Source: JAPPHY01 sp965247535
GTDB lineage: Bacteria > Chloroflexota > Dehalococcoidia > Lucifugimonadales > UBA2985
Length of the DNA: 64,000 nucleotides
NCBI GenBank assembly: GCA_965247535.1
Contig: OZ252018.1
Location: forward strand, 868,001 to 932,000
Direction: 5' to 3'
Shown: piece after piece, positions 41,954-50,183 of the stretch
Layout of the letters: every line of letters starts with the position of its first letter
Position numbering within the stretch: the first letter of the stretch is position 1
Position numbers and translations under genes: made by a program
The notes under the pieces: generated by a model
What the model saw: the letters and a program-made list of their open reading frames with translations, nothing else
Told to the model about the DNA's origin: nothing
Databases searched by the model: none

Positions 41954-42778
41954 CTAAACATCGCCTTTGTCTATGCGAGTGCCCGACGCCTGGCCCTCCA
42001 CGAGATCCAGGAGGGCCCTGCTCCTTCTCCCGTCAACAATCCGGGCCGACGCAACGCCATCGAGCGAGCGGAGGCAGGCCTCGACCTTGGGCACCATGCC
42101 TCCGGAGACTGCGCCGTTGCCCATAAGCTCCTGGACTTCTGCGGCGGTCAGCCGTTCCAGGACGCGGCCGTTGGAGTCCATCACGCCTTCCACGTCCGTG
42201 AGGAACACCAGCGACTCGGCCTGCAGGGCACGAGCGATCTCGCCGGCGGCTGTGTCGCCGTTGATGTTCAGCAGCGCCGCGCTCCGCTCGGAGCCGTCGA
42301 CGGCGTGGATGGCCACGGGCGCTATCAAGGGAATGTACCCGGCTGCCAGCACGCTGCGGATGGGCGCGGGGTCAACGCGCGTGATGCGTCCGACCAGTCC
42401 AAGCTCGGGGTCGAGTATCTCGGCCTCCAGCATGGCGCCGTCCACGCCGCTGATGCCCAGGGCCTTGCCGCCGAGCCGGTGCACGGTGGACACCAGCTCC
42501 TTGTTCACCAAGCCGCCCAGCGTGGCCGCCACAATCTCCATGCTGGGCGCGTCGGTGACGCGGAGGCCGCGCACGAAGTTCGGCGTCAGGCTCTGTCGCT
42601 CCATCCAGCGGGAGATCACGGGGCCTCCGCCGTGCACAACAACGGGGGTTTGGCCACGGCGCTGCAGCTCAACCAGGTCCTCAAGCGTCGTGTCCTGGCT
42701 GCCGAGGACGCTGCCACCGATTTTCACCACCAGTGCCGGATGGGCTGTCGAGTCGCTGGGAGCGTGTGTCATATCCAT
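41954..42778 (-). CDS. argB: Acetylglutamate kinase
   Basis: 274 residues. Amino-acid kinase fold: ALVVKIGGSVLGSQDTTLED, VVVHGGGPVISRWMERQSLT, FVRGLRVTDAPSMEIVAATL, GLVNKELVSTVHRLGGKALG, LNINGDTAAGEIARALQAES and VFLTDVEGVMDSNGRVLERL. Phosphorylates N-acetylglutamate. The frame is open further upstream, but MDMTHAPSDST at 42778 is preceded by GGAGACCCCGA and fits. Short relative to the 290-300 of typical ArgB, with only a brief N-terminal extension, so the hexameric arginine-sensitive form (which has an N-terminal helix) is not evident. Confidence 0.92.
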   Translation of the reverse strand: MDMTHAPSDSTAHPALVVKIGGSVLGSQDTTLEDLVELQRRGQTPVVVHGGGPVISRWMERQSLTPNFVRGLRVTDAPSMEIVAATLGGLVNKELVSTVHRLGGKALGISGVDGAMLEAEILDPELGLVGRITRVDPAPIRSVLAAGYIPLIAPVAIHAVDGSERSAALLNINGDTAAGEIARALQAESLVFLTDVEGVMDSNGRVLERLTAAEVQELMGNGAVSGGMVPKVEACLRSLDGVASARIVDGRRSRALLDLVEGQASGTRIDKGDV

Positions 42779-42812
42779 TCGGGGTCTCCGGGCGGCGCGA
42801 GTGGCCCCGGCG

Positions 42813-44030
42813 CTAGGTGGTGTAGGCGCTGTTGAACGTGACGTACTCTTCGCTGAGGTCGCATCCCCATGCGGTGGCGCGGGCGTCGCCAAGGCCCAGG
42901 TCCAGGCGCAGGCTCACGTCGGTTCCGCTCATGGAAAGCGATACGGCATCCTTGAAGTAGGGGATTGGGCGTCCTCCCTCCATGATGCAGACGTTGTTGA
43001 TGTGGAGGGTGACGAGCTCTTCCGTGACCTGCGCGCCGCTGTAGCCCAGGGCTACAATGATGCGCCCCCAGTTGGGATCGGCGCCGTGTATGGCGGACTT
43101 GACCAGCATCGAGGACGCCACGGAGAGGGCGGCGGCCCGCGCGTCGCTCTCGCTCAACGCGTTCTCCACCACCACCTCGATTAGCTTGGAGGCGCCTTCG
43201 CCGTCCCGGGCGATGGCCTTGGCAAGCTCCATGCAGACCGCGTCGAGGGCCGCCTGGAACGCGTCCGCGCCCGGCGCAGATGCGTCGATCGCACTGCCGC
43301 CGGCAACGCCGTTGGCCAGAAGCAGTACAGTGTCGTTGGTGCTGGAGTCGCCATCCACGCTGATCATGTTGAAGGAGGTGTCCACAGCGCGGGAGAGGCT
43401 TTCCTGCAGGAATGCGCCATCCACTGGAGCGTCCGTAGCGAGGAATGCGAGCATGGTTGCCATATTGGGGTGAATCATGCCTGAGCCCTTGGCAATGCCT
43501 CCCAACGCGTACGTTGCCCCGTCGACTTCAAAGCTGACGGCCGCCTCTTTTGACACGGTGTCGGTGGTGCAAATGGCGCGCGCCAGTTCGTGGCCTCCGT
43601 CCAGGCTCATCTCGATGTTCTTGACCCCGATGCGTATGAGGCCCATGGGCAGCTCAACGCCTATCAGGCCGGTGCTGCACGCCAGCGCGAGCTCAGGCTC
43701 AAGTCCGAGCCGTGCCGCCGCAAGCGCGGCCATCTCGATCGCGTCCGTCATGCCCTGCTCGCCGACGCACGCGTTGGCGATTCCACTGTTGATCACCACC
43801 GCCTGCGCACGACCCGTGGCCACCCTCTTTTGGTCGAGCACCACGGAGGGGGACTTCACCATGTTCTTTGTGAATGTGCCCGCGACGGTACAGACTGACT
43901 CCGAGCATAGTATGCCCAGGTCCAGCTTGTCCTCGGTGTACGTGCGGATGCCGGCGTAGGTGGCGCCGGCCGTGAATCCCATTGGAGACGTTACAGTCCC
44001 CCCCTCCAACCAGTTGATCTCTGAGGTCAT
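42813..44030 (-). CDS. argJ: Glutamate N-acetyltransferase/ornithine acetyltransferase
   Basis: 405 residues. ArgJ recycles the acetyl group from acetylornithine to glutamate. It self-cleaves before the Thr of HPNMATMLAFLATDA (GSGMI precedes), giving alpha and beta chains. Other family parts: GFTAGATYAGIRTYTEDKLD, NSGIANACVGEQGMTDAIEM, STGLIGVELPMG, DGDSSTNDTVLLLANG and GADPNWGRIIVALGYSGAQV. ATG 44030 chosen for MTSEINWLEGGTVTSPMGF; the frame is open far upstream but crosses the divergent promoter. First gene of the operon, so the cyclic arginine route is used. argC and argF are not in the window. Confidence 0.95.
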   Translation of the reverse strand: MTSEINWLEGGTVTSPMGFTAGATYAGIRTYTEDKLDLGILCSESVCTVAGTFTKNMVKSPSVVLDQKRVATGRAQAVVINSGIANACVGEQGMTDAIEMAALAAARLGLEPELALACSTGLIGVELPMGLIRIGVKNIEMSLDGGHELARAICTTDTVSKEAAVSFEVDGATYALGGIAKGSGMIHPNMATMLAFLATDAPVDGAFLQESLSRAVDTSFNMISVDGDSSTNDTVLLLANGVAGGSAIDASAPGADAFQAALDAVCMELAKAIARDGEGASKLIEVVVENALSESDARAAALSVASSMLVKSAIHGADPNWGRIIVALGYSGAQVTEELVTLHINNVCIMEGGRPIPYFKDAVSLSMSGTDVSLRLDLGLGDARATAWGCDLSEEYVTFNSAYTT

Positions 44031-44075
44031 CTTCGCTCCAAGCAGTGTAGTGTAGTGAGGTGTGCGACGGCTGCA

Positions 44076-44081
44076 AGTATA
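44076..44081 (-). promoter_or_regulatory. -10 element for the arg operon
   Basis: TATACT on the minus strand preceded by TG-T (extended -10 like), about 45 bases before the argJ ATG. A weak -35 (TTGCGC) lies 15-16 bases upstream. No clear ARG box was recognised. Confidence 0.45.
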
Positions 44082-44141
44082 ACACTCATGCGGCGCGCGC
44101 AAAAGGGGAGCGGCGGGATGATGGATTGGCCCGTTTCCGGC

Positions 44142-44147
44142 TATAAT
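44142..44147 (+). promoter_or_regulatory. -10 element for the arrestin-like gene
   Basis: TATAAT (44142-44147) 33 bases before ATG 44181, with GGAGAGGAGGGCG as ribosome site. No consensus -35 at 17 bases. Confidence 0.45.
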
Positions 44148-44180
44148 GTCAACCAGTCGGGGAGAGGAGGGCGTGCTGCT

Positions 44181-44699
44181 ATGGTCGTTTCTTTGGTTCG
44201 TCCCGTTGACGTGGAGATCGATTTTGAGGAGCGTTCCTACGGGCTTGGCGAGAGCATCGGCGTAAAGATAAGCCTCAGCGCCCGGCGAGAGGTGGAGGTC
44301 AGGGAGGCCAGGCTGGACCTGGTGTGCGAGGAGCAGTTCGCGGAGAGCTACACGGTAAGCGTATCCAGCGGGCCGCCCACGGACTACGGATCGCCGTGGG
44401 GCCAGTTCGGAGTGTACAGGGCGCCCAAGGTGCCCAAGAAGGTGGCCCGTGACGTGAAGGAGTCCTACGTACACAGCTCGGCTCTGTTCCTGGATGGCGC
44501 CAGATTGAACGGCGGCTCCGAGCAGCAGTTCAGTTTTGACCTGCACGTCGGGGCTGAGCTGCCGACTCGCTCGTCCGTAGGCGACCGGCGATGGTGGCTG
44601 GAAGTGGTGCTGGACCTGGCGAAGGCGCGAGACGTCAGGAGCCGGCACGAGGTGGACGTGGTGGTCCCCACGGTTCGCCGGCAGCAGCGGCCCGGTTGA
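44181..44699 (+). CDS. Arrestin/SpoOM-like small protein
   Basis: 172 residues, all-beta in appearance: VRPVDVEIDFEERSYGLGES, IGVKISLSARREVEVREARL, DLVCEEQFAESYTVSV, and late FSFDLHVGAELPTRSSVGDR, RWWLEVVLDLAKARDVRSRH. The order of strands (x-G-E-x-I-x-V-K-I-x-L ... F-x-L-x-V-x-x-x-L-P-T) resembles the N-domain of arrestin-like sporulation/metabolite proteins. No catalytic motif. Divergent from argJ. Function unknown; an adaptor or sensor role is possible. Confidence 0.7.
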   Translation: MVVSLVRPVDVEIDFEERSYGLGESIGVKISLSARREVEVREARLDLVCEEQFAESYTVSVSSGPPTDYGSPWGQFGVYRAPKVPKKVARDVKESYVHSSALFLDGARLNGGSEQQFSFDLHVGAELPTRSSVGDRRWWLEVVLDLAKARDVRSRHEVDVVVPTVRRQQRPG

Positions 44700-44735
44700 A
44701 GTCATGAAATCGTAATATTTTCGTGCCCGCGACGC

Positions 44736-44764
44736 TTGCATACCATCGCATGCAGGGGTACAAT
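44736..44764 (+). promoter_or_regulatory. Promoter of the small ORF/structured RNA
   Basis: TTGCAT (44736-44741), 17-base spacer, TACAAT (44759-44764). Predicted start near 44771, 23 bases before the 25-codon ORF. Confidence 0.6.
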
Positions 44765-44793
44765 AGTAGTGAAGCTAGCGGAAGGAGGTTGAA

Positions 44794-44871
44794 ATGGTTC
44801 CAAAGTACGTATTGAACCATAGATGGCACTTCCCTTCTGATCGCCTCACCGGCCCGGGCGGTGGAGGATAG
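44794..44871 (+). CDS. 25-residue ORF with excellent ribosome site
   Basis: ATG 44794, TAG 44869-44871. GGAAGGAGG (44780-44788) ends 5 bases before the ATG, the best Shine-Dalgarno in the window. The product is MVPKYVLNHRWHFPSDRLTG followed by PGGGG: basic, aromatic, with a glycine tail. The second half of the ORF overlaps the 5' arm of the first downstream hairpin, so translation would open that hairpin. Possible leader peptide or small protein. Too short for homology. Confidence 0.45.
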   Translation: MVPKYVLNHRWHFPSDRLTGPGGGG

Positions 44872-45075
44872 AAGAGTCTAGCCGTGAAGATGGAAGGGTC
44901 GGTGAGGCAACCAACGGGGTAGTTGGCCACGCACTGGGAGGGCACGGACGATCAGCAGTGACCTGAGCCCCTCCGGTCGGGTAGACCGGGCAAGCCGGGG
45001 TCAATGGCCCTGAAGTAGCAACCCCAGGTGGGAAACGGGAGGCCCGTCGATCACGAAATCGGCGGGCCTCCTCGC
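44840..45075 (+). ncRNA. Candidate structured RNA, unknown class
   Basis: A run of hairpins between convergent genes. H1: GCCTCACCGGCC (44843-44854) with GGTCGGTGAGGC (44897-44908). H2: CCAAC/GTTGG (44911-44926). H3: TGACC/GGTCA (44959-45003) enclosing CCGGTC/GACCGG (44973-44989). H4: GAGGCCCGTCGAT/ATCGGCGGGCCTC (45039-45070). Between H3 and H4 lies GAAGTAGCAACCCCAGGTGG and then GAAACGGG, vaguely like a T-box core but not matching it. Not tRNA, SRP, RNase P, 6S or tmRNA by the signatures I know. The strand is taken from the upstream promoter. Confidence 0.45.
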
Positions 45076-45246
45076 GCGATCGGGTTCGAGTGGGTCCGTT
45101 CACCGACCATTCGGAGATGCTTGGCCGCCAGTCCCGCGAGAGCGTAGGCGCGCTGCAGCAAGCATGTACAGTGCATTGGAGCGCGTACAAGCGCATACGC
45201 GATTGGTGCGCAGGGAAGGGCCCTATCGGTCGCTCTCGTGCTGTGT

Positions 45247-46596
45247 CTAGAGATCGTGCCGGAGGCGTTGGAGCCGCCGGCTCAGCCGTACGGGGTAGCG
45301 AACGGGCCGGCTCAGGCGCTTGTAGCGGTCGTCCAGGGCCGCAAACTCGTCGCGGAAGCGCCCGCGCACCTCGGAAAGCGGCGGTGATTCGGACGTTGGC
45401 TCGCCGTGCTCCATGACGGTCTGCAGCAGCGGTTCCGCGTCCCGTTCCGTTGGCGGTTCGTCCGAGAGGGCCAGTACGTCGCCGCGGAGCTGTCCGCCGG
45501 CGTCGCGCAGGCGGAACACCTGCTTCTCTCCGGGCAGGGACTCCTTACCCTCGCTCAGCTTGCGCACGGCGCGGCCGCCGTACCGGACCAGCTTGTAGGC
45601 CGCGTCGAGCCACGGAGCGTCTCCGGAAACGGCCATGCGAGTGCCCACGCCAAAGGCGTCGATCGGCGCGCCGCCTCGCACCAGCGAGTCTACGGAGTAC
45701 TCGTCCAGGCCGCCGCTGGCCAGGATGCGCACAGAGGGCAAGCCCGCGTCGTCCAGGATACGACGTACCTCGAGGCTGAGCTGAAGAAGGTCGCCGCTGT
45801 CCAGCCGCACGGCCCGAAGGCTTTGGCCCCGAGCCTCCATCTCGCGACCCACCGTCGCAGCCTTGTGCGCAGCCGCGATGGTGTCGTAAGTGTCGATGAG
45901 GAGCACGGTGTCGTCTGGGAAGCTCGCGGCGTAGGCGCGGAAGGCATCGATCTCACGCTCAAAGCTGGTGACGTAGGAGTGGGCCATGGTGCCGGCGATA
46001 GGTAGGCCGTAGGCACGGCCGGCGAGGACGTTGCTGGTGGAGGCGAAACCGGCGATGTGGCTGCTGCGGGCGGCCTTCATCCCCGCGTCGGTGCCGTGCG
46101 CCCGCCGGAGCGAAAAGTCGACGAGAGTGCGGCCGCGGGCGGCCCAGGTGCATCGAGCGGCCTTTGTGGCGATGAGGCTCTGGAGGTTGACCTGGTTGAT
46201 CACCAGGGTCTCGATGATCTGCGCCTCGATGATGGGGGCGGTGACCTCCAGAACCGGCTCGTGGTGGAAGTAGAGGCGGCCCTCCGGCACGGCTCGCACG
46301 CGGCCGGTGAATCGCAGGTCGCCCAGAAAGTCCAGGAAGTCGGATGCGAACAGGCCCGTCGATTGCAGGTAGTCGATAGCGGGGGAGCCGAACCGGAATT
46401 CGTGAAGGTAGCGCAGCACGTCCTCCAGCCCGGCGGAAACCAGGTACGAACGCCTGACCCGCGACGGCCTCACGAACAGGCTGAAAGAGGCCTCAGCTGA
46501 CATGCCCTGCCGGAAGTAGCTCTCGGCCATGGTCAGTTCGTACAGGTCTGTGAAGAGTGCCGCTTCGTCTGCGGTCAGAGAGCCGGGCGATTGCAT
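45247..46596 (-). CDS. pncB: Nicotinate phosphoribosyltransferase
   Basis: 449 residues: nicotinate + PRPP + ATP to nicotinate mononucleotide, NAD salvage. ALFTDLYELTMAESYFRQGM at the N-terminus, EAQIIETLVINQVNLQSLIA, LVDFSLRRAHGTDAGMKAAR, GTMAHSYVTSF (catalytic His) and the PRPP-binding region VRLDSGDLLQLSLEVRRILD with ILASGGLDE and FGVGTRMAVSGDAPWLDAAY. Convergent to the candidate RNA locus; divergent from the SbcC gene. Confidence 0.93.
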   Translation of the reverse strand: MQSPGSLTADEAALFTDLYELTMAESYFRQGMSAEASFSLFVRPSRVRRSYLVSAGLEDVLRYLHEFRFGSPAIDYLQSTGLFASDFLDFLGDLRFTGRVRAVPEGRLYFHHEPVLEVTAPIIEAQIIETLVINQVNLQSLIATKAARCTWAARGRTLVDFSLRRAHGTDAGMKAARSSHIAGFASTSNVLAGRAYGLPIAGTMAHSYVTSFEREIDAFRAYAASFPDDTVLLIDTYDTIAAAHKAATVGREMEARGQSLRAVRLDSGDLLQLSLEVRRILDDAGLPSVRILASGGLDEYSVDSLVRGGAPIDAFGVGTRMAVSGDAPWLDAAYKLVRYGGRAVRKLSEGKESLPGEKQVFRLRDAGGQLRGDVLALSDEPPTERDAEPLLQTVMEHGEPTSESPPLSEVRGRFRDEFAALDDRYKRLSRPVRYPVRLSRRLQRLRHDL

Positions 46597-46794
46597 AAGC
46601 TGCGTGTCCTCCCAGTGGCTTGGTCGTGGGCCCTGCTTCCGGGCAGAGCGGGGAAGCCCTTAAGTCGAGTTTAGGCTCCACGCAGGCGTTCGTCAAAGGT
46701 GGCTTGCCCGGCTATTGCAATTGACGGCGGATGTGTGCTCATAATTCGGCTTGAGCCGCCTGAGGATTCACGCGGCGGCGGAGTCTGTGACGAA

Positions 46795-49563
46795 TTGATA
46801 CCCGTACGTCTCTCGGTAAGAAACTTTCTTTCGTATCGTGACGACGCCCCCACGCTGGACCTTGAGGGCGTCCACGTGGCCTGCCTGTGCGGCGACAACG
46901 GCCACGGCAAGTCCGCGCTTCTGGATGCCATCACGTGGGCGCTTTGGGGCAAGTCCCGCGCCGGCGTGCAGGAGGACCTCATCTACCAGGGCGAAAGCGA
47001 GATGCAGGTCGAGCTCGAATTTCTGGCCGGCGACGGCCTGTACCGCGTGTCCAGGCGGCATGGGCGCGCAGGACGCGGGCGCCAGGGTACGACGTTCCTG
47101 GAGCTGTATCTCCTAAATGGCGACACGGTGCAGCCCATTTCCGGGAGCGGCGTTCGTGAAACGGAGCAACGCATTACTTCGCTGCTGCGCATGACCTACG
47201 ATACCTTTGTGAACAGCGCTTTCATTCTCCAGGGCCGGTCCAACCTGTTCACCGCGAAGAGGCCGAACGAGCGCAAGGAGGTCCTGGGAGAGGTGCTGGA
47301 CCTGTCAAGGTACGAGTGGATCGCCGAGCGTGCACGGCGGGAGGCCAGGGACCAGGGCGGCGAGTCGCTGCGACTGGATGCGCAGGTCTCACAGATCGAC
47401 CGGGAGGTTTCGCAGAAGGATGAGCACACGCAACGCCTGTCCGGCATCGAGGCGCGGTTGGAGGTTCTGAGTCGAGAGGAGGCCGAGCGTGCGTCTCTGA
47501 CGGAGTCGCTGCAGGGCCGGCTGCGAAAGCTCCAGAGTGCGCGTGCGGACCTCGAGAGGTTGGAAGCGGACGCAGAGCGCGTGGAGAACGAGGTCACGAC
47601 ACGCGAGCAGCGGGAGCAGGAGACCAGATGGCAGCTGGAGGAGGCGCAGAGCAGGGCCGCAAGACGGCCCGTCTTGCAGGCCGAGTCGTTGCACGCGGCG
47701 GCCCTGGTCGAGCAGCTGACCCAGCCATCGCCGGCAATGGACGAGCAGGCTGAGCGCATACGGCACATTCGAACCGCGGTGCAGGAGAAGCGCGACGCAG
47801 CGGCTTCGATGGTGAAGGAGATTCTCGAGCTTGAGGCCTCGCAGCGGGAACTCGGTCTCCTTGAGCGCGAGGTCAGCCGCATCCAGGCCGACATCGACAG
47901 GCAGGAGGAGCAGGCCGCGGAGCGCGAGCGCCGTGTGATGGAGCTGCGCGCCCGGTCCGATAGGCTCCAGGAGCTGGAGTCCGAGGCCGCGGAGGTGAGA
48001 AGTCTAGTGGAGCAGCTTGCCGCGCCATCGGCGGAGATGGACGATCTCAGGGCGCGGTCGCAGGAGCTTCAGGCCCGCGTGCACTTCCTTAGGGAGGAGA
48101 ACGGCTCGCTGAGGCGCGAGATGGAGGACCTCCGGGCCAAGAAGGATATGCTGGAGGCCTCCGCAACGCCTGAGGGCGGGGGCGCCAGCTGCCCTCTCTG
48201 CGGCACCGCTCTCGCCGAGGATGGCTGCCGCCACCTGGCCGCGAGCTATGAGTCGCAGGGTAGGTCGCTTGCGGAGAAGTTCCGCGGGAATGAGGCGGAA
48301 GCGCACGCTGCGGAGTTGCAGCGTGCCGCCATTGAGCGGGACCTGGAGTCTCTGGAGAGCGGTCGTCACGCAGACCTGCGCAGCTCGCAGGCGAGCCTCG
48401 AAGGCCTGACGCAAAGCGCAGCGGATGCGAGGAGCGCGGCCGAAGAAGCCGACCGGCTGGCCTCCGCTCGCGATGCCGAAGACGCCGCGCTCGGGTCGAA
48501 CCGGCTACGACTGGCAGAGACGCAGGCGGAGATGCCGCGCCTCATACAGGAACTGGCCGCTCTGGACGACGCACGCGCCCGGCACGAGCAGAACGAGGAC
48601 GCCGTTCTCGAGGCGGAATCGGAGCGCGCGCGGCTGGAGAGCGTCCTTGACACCATGGCGCAGGAGCGCCGCGAGGAGCTGGCCGCCGCACAGAGGCGCC
48701 GCGACGAGGTCACGCAAGAGCTGGCGGACGCGACGGCCGCCGCCGGCACGCTCGACAGGCTGTCCGAGTCGCTGGAGTACGAGGCGGCGCTCACGGAGGA
48801 GGCACGCTCGCGCCTGAAGGAGCGATTGGAAGCTATGCCGGCGCTCAGGGAGGCGTCCGAGGGGCTGCCCGCCGCAATCGAGGAGCACGAGGCGGCGCGT
48901 TCCGCGCTGGCCGAGACCTTCAGCCTGCGTGATGAGCTGCGTACGCATCGAACGGAGGAGCAGGCGTGGCTGAGGCGATGCAGTGAACTGGAGGAGGAAC
49001 GCCAAGGGCTGCTCGCCGCTCGAAACGAGGCCTCTCACCGGCAGGGCGCGTACGACCAACTGGCCGCCGCGTTCGGCAAGGGCGGCTTGCAGGCACTGCT
49101 GATCGAGCAGGCGATCCCGGAGCTTGAGACCTACGCCAACGACATCCTCGGCCGCGTGACCGAGCACCGAATGAGCCTGAAGCTGGAGACGCAGAGGGAG
49201 CGACGCGGCGGCGGTGACCCTCGAGAGACCCTGGACATCAGGATATCGGACGAGCTTGGCACTCGCAGCTACGAGACGTACAGCGGCGGCGAGTCGTTCC
49301 GAATCGACTTTGCGCTGCGAATCGCGCTGTCGCGCTTGCTGGCGCACCGGTCGGGGGCGCCGTTGCCCACGCTGTTCATCGACGAGGGGTTTGGGAGCCA
49401 GGATGCCGCGGGGCTTGAGAGGCTGGTGGAGGCGATACAGGCCATCCAGCACGACTTCCAGAAGATACTGGTCATCACGCACATCGAGGAGCTTAAGGAC
49501 AGGTTTCCGGTGCGCATCGAGGTGACCAAGACCGCCCGCGGCTCCACGTTTGCGTTGAGTTGA
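46795..49563 (+). CDS. sbcC: SbcC/Rad50-type SMC ATPase
   Basis: About 922 residues. N-terminal half ATPase: LSVRNFLSYRD and Walker A GDNGHGKS (33-40), with Q-loop/NSAFILQGRSNLFTAKRPNE. Then a long coiled coil with a zinc hook CPLC (Cys466, Cys469), a second coil, and the C-terminal half with YSGGESFRIDFALRIALSRL (signature) and LFIDEGFGSQDAAGLERLVE (Walker B, D-loop). With SbcD nuclease it processes DNA ends and hairpins. Start set at TTG 46795, just before IPVRLSVRNFLSY; the open frame extends further but with no family similarity. No sbcD is adjacent, which is unusual. Confidence 0.88.
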   Translation: MIPVRLSVRNFLSYRDDAPTLDLEGVHVACLCGDNGHGKSALLDAITWALWGKSRAGVQEDLIYQGESEMQVELEFLAGDGLYRVSRRHGRAGRGRQGTTFLELYLLNGDTVQPISGSGVRETEQRITSLLRMTYDTFVNSAFILQGRSNLFTAKRPNERKEVLGEVLDLSRYEWIAERARREARDQGGESLRLDAQVSQIDREVSQKDEHTQRLSGIEARLEVLSREEAERASLTESLQGRLRKLQSARADLERLEADAERVENEVTTREQREQETRWQLEEAQSRAARRPVLQAESLHAAALVEQLTQPSPAMDEQAERIRHIRTAVQEKRDAAASMVKEILELEASQRELGLLEREVSRIQADIDRQEEQAAERERRVMELRARSDRLQELESEAAEVRSLVEQLAAPSAEMDDLRARSQELQARVHFLREENGSLRREMEDLRAKKDMLEASATPEGGGASCPLCGTALAEDGCRHLAASYESQGRSLAEKFRGNEAEAHAAELQRAAIERDLESLESGRHADLRSSQASLEGLTQSAADARSAAEEADRLASARDAEDAALGSNRLRLAETQAEMPRLIQELAALDDARARHEQNEDAVLEAESERARLESVLDTMAQERREELAAAQRRRDEVTQELADATAAAGTLDRLSESLEYEAALTEEARSRLKERLEAMPALREASEGLPAAIEEHEAARSALAETFSLRDELRTHRTEEQAWLRRCSELEEERQGLLAARNEASHRQGAYDQLAAAFGKGGLQALLIEQAIPELETYANDILGRVTEHRMSLKLETQRERRGGGDPRETLDIRISDELGTRSYETYSGGESFRIDFALRIALSRLLAHRSGAPLPTLFIDEGFGSQDAAGLERLVEAIQAIQHDFQKILVITHIEELKDRFPVRIEVTKTARGSTFALS

Positions 49564-49640
49564 ACCATCGGCATGCGGCCGGCGCACCACACCTTCATTG
49601 ACAGCCGCGAGGCGCCTTGATATATTCGCGTGGAGTCGAG

Positions 49641-50183
49641 ATGAGCTTTGGCGAGAGACTGGAACTGCACGTTTCCAGGCGCCGCATAGCCAGCGCGGTC
49701 AAGCGGCTTGCCAGGCAGGTCGAGGCGGACTACCTCGAAGAGCTGCCCGTAATGGTGGGCGTCCTGACCGGCTCCTTCGTGTTCATGGCAGACCTCGTCC
49801 GGGAGTTGCGACGAGAAGTGGAGATGGAGTTCATTCGCATCTCCAGCTACGGCGGCGGCGTAGTCTCCTCGGGGCAGGCGAAGCTCCGTCTGGGAGTCTC
49901 CGGCCGGGTGCGAGGACGGCACGTGCTCATCGTCGAAGATATCGTGGACACGGGCCTGACCACGTCTTACGCGGCGCGCTACTTGCGCCGGAGGGGCGCC
50001 GCATCGGTGAAGGTCTGCACACTGCTGGACAAGCCGTCACGCAGGGAACTGCCGGTTGTCCCGGACTACGTGGGCTTCAGCGTGCCGGACAGGTTTCTCG
50101 TGGGCTACGGCCTGGACCACGACGGGCGGTTTCGCTCTCTGCCCGACATCTACGAGCTCTCAGGAGGACCCGATGGACCTTAG
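49641..50183 (+). CDS. hpt: Hypoxanthine phosphoribosyltransferase
   Basis: 180 residues: purine base salvage with PRPP. VGVLTGSFVFMADLVRELRR, EMEFIRISSYGG, PRPP loop HVLIVEDIVDTGLTTSYAAR, LLDKPSRRE and VPDYVGFSVPDRFLVGYGLD. ATG 49641 follows GGAGTCGAG. The 3' end overlaps the ribosome site and start of the adenine deaminase gene by 11 bases, so the two salvage genes are coupled. Confidence 0.94.
   Translation: MSFGERLELHVSRRRIASAVKRLARQVEADYLEELPVMVGVLTGSFVFMADLVRELRREVEMEFIRISSYGGGVVSSGQAKLRLGVSGRVRGRHVLIVEDIVDTGLTTSYAARYLRRRGAASVKVCTLLDKPSRRELPVVPDYVGFSVPDRFLVGYGLDHDGRFRSLPDIYELSGGPDGP

Noticed and set aside
44840..45075. T-box riboswitch, 6S, SRP, RNase P or tmRNA identity for the structured region
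   Set aside because: AGGTGGGAAACGGG resembles a T-box core only loosely, and no tRNA-synthetase or amino-acid gene follows on that strand. The invariant signatures of the other RNAs (for example GGAAAGTCC of RNase P, or the SRP tetraloop region) are missing.
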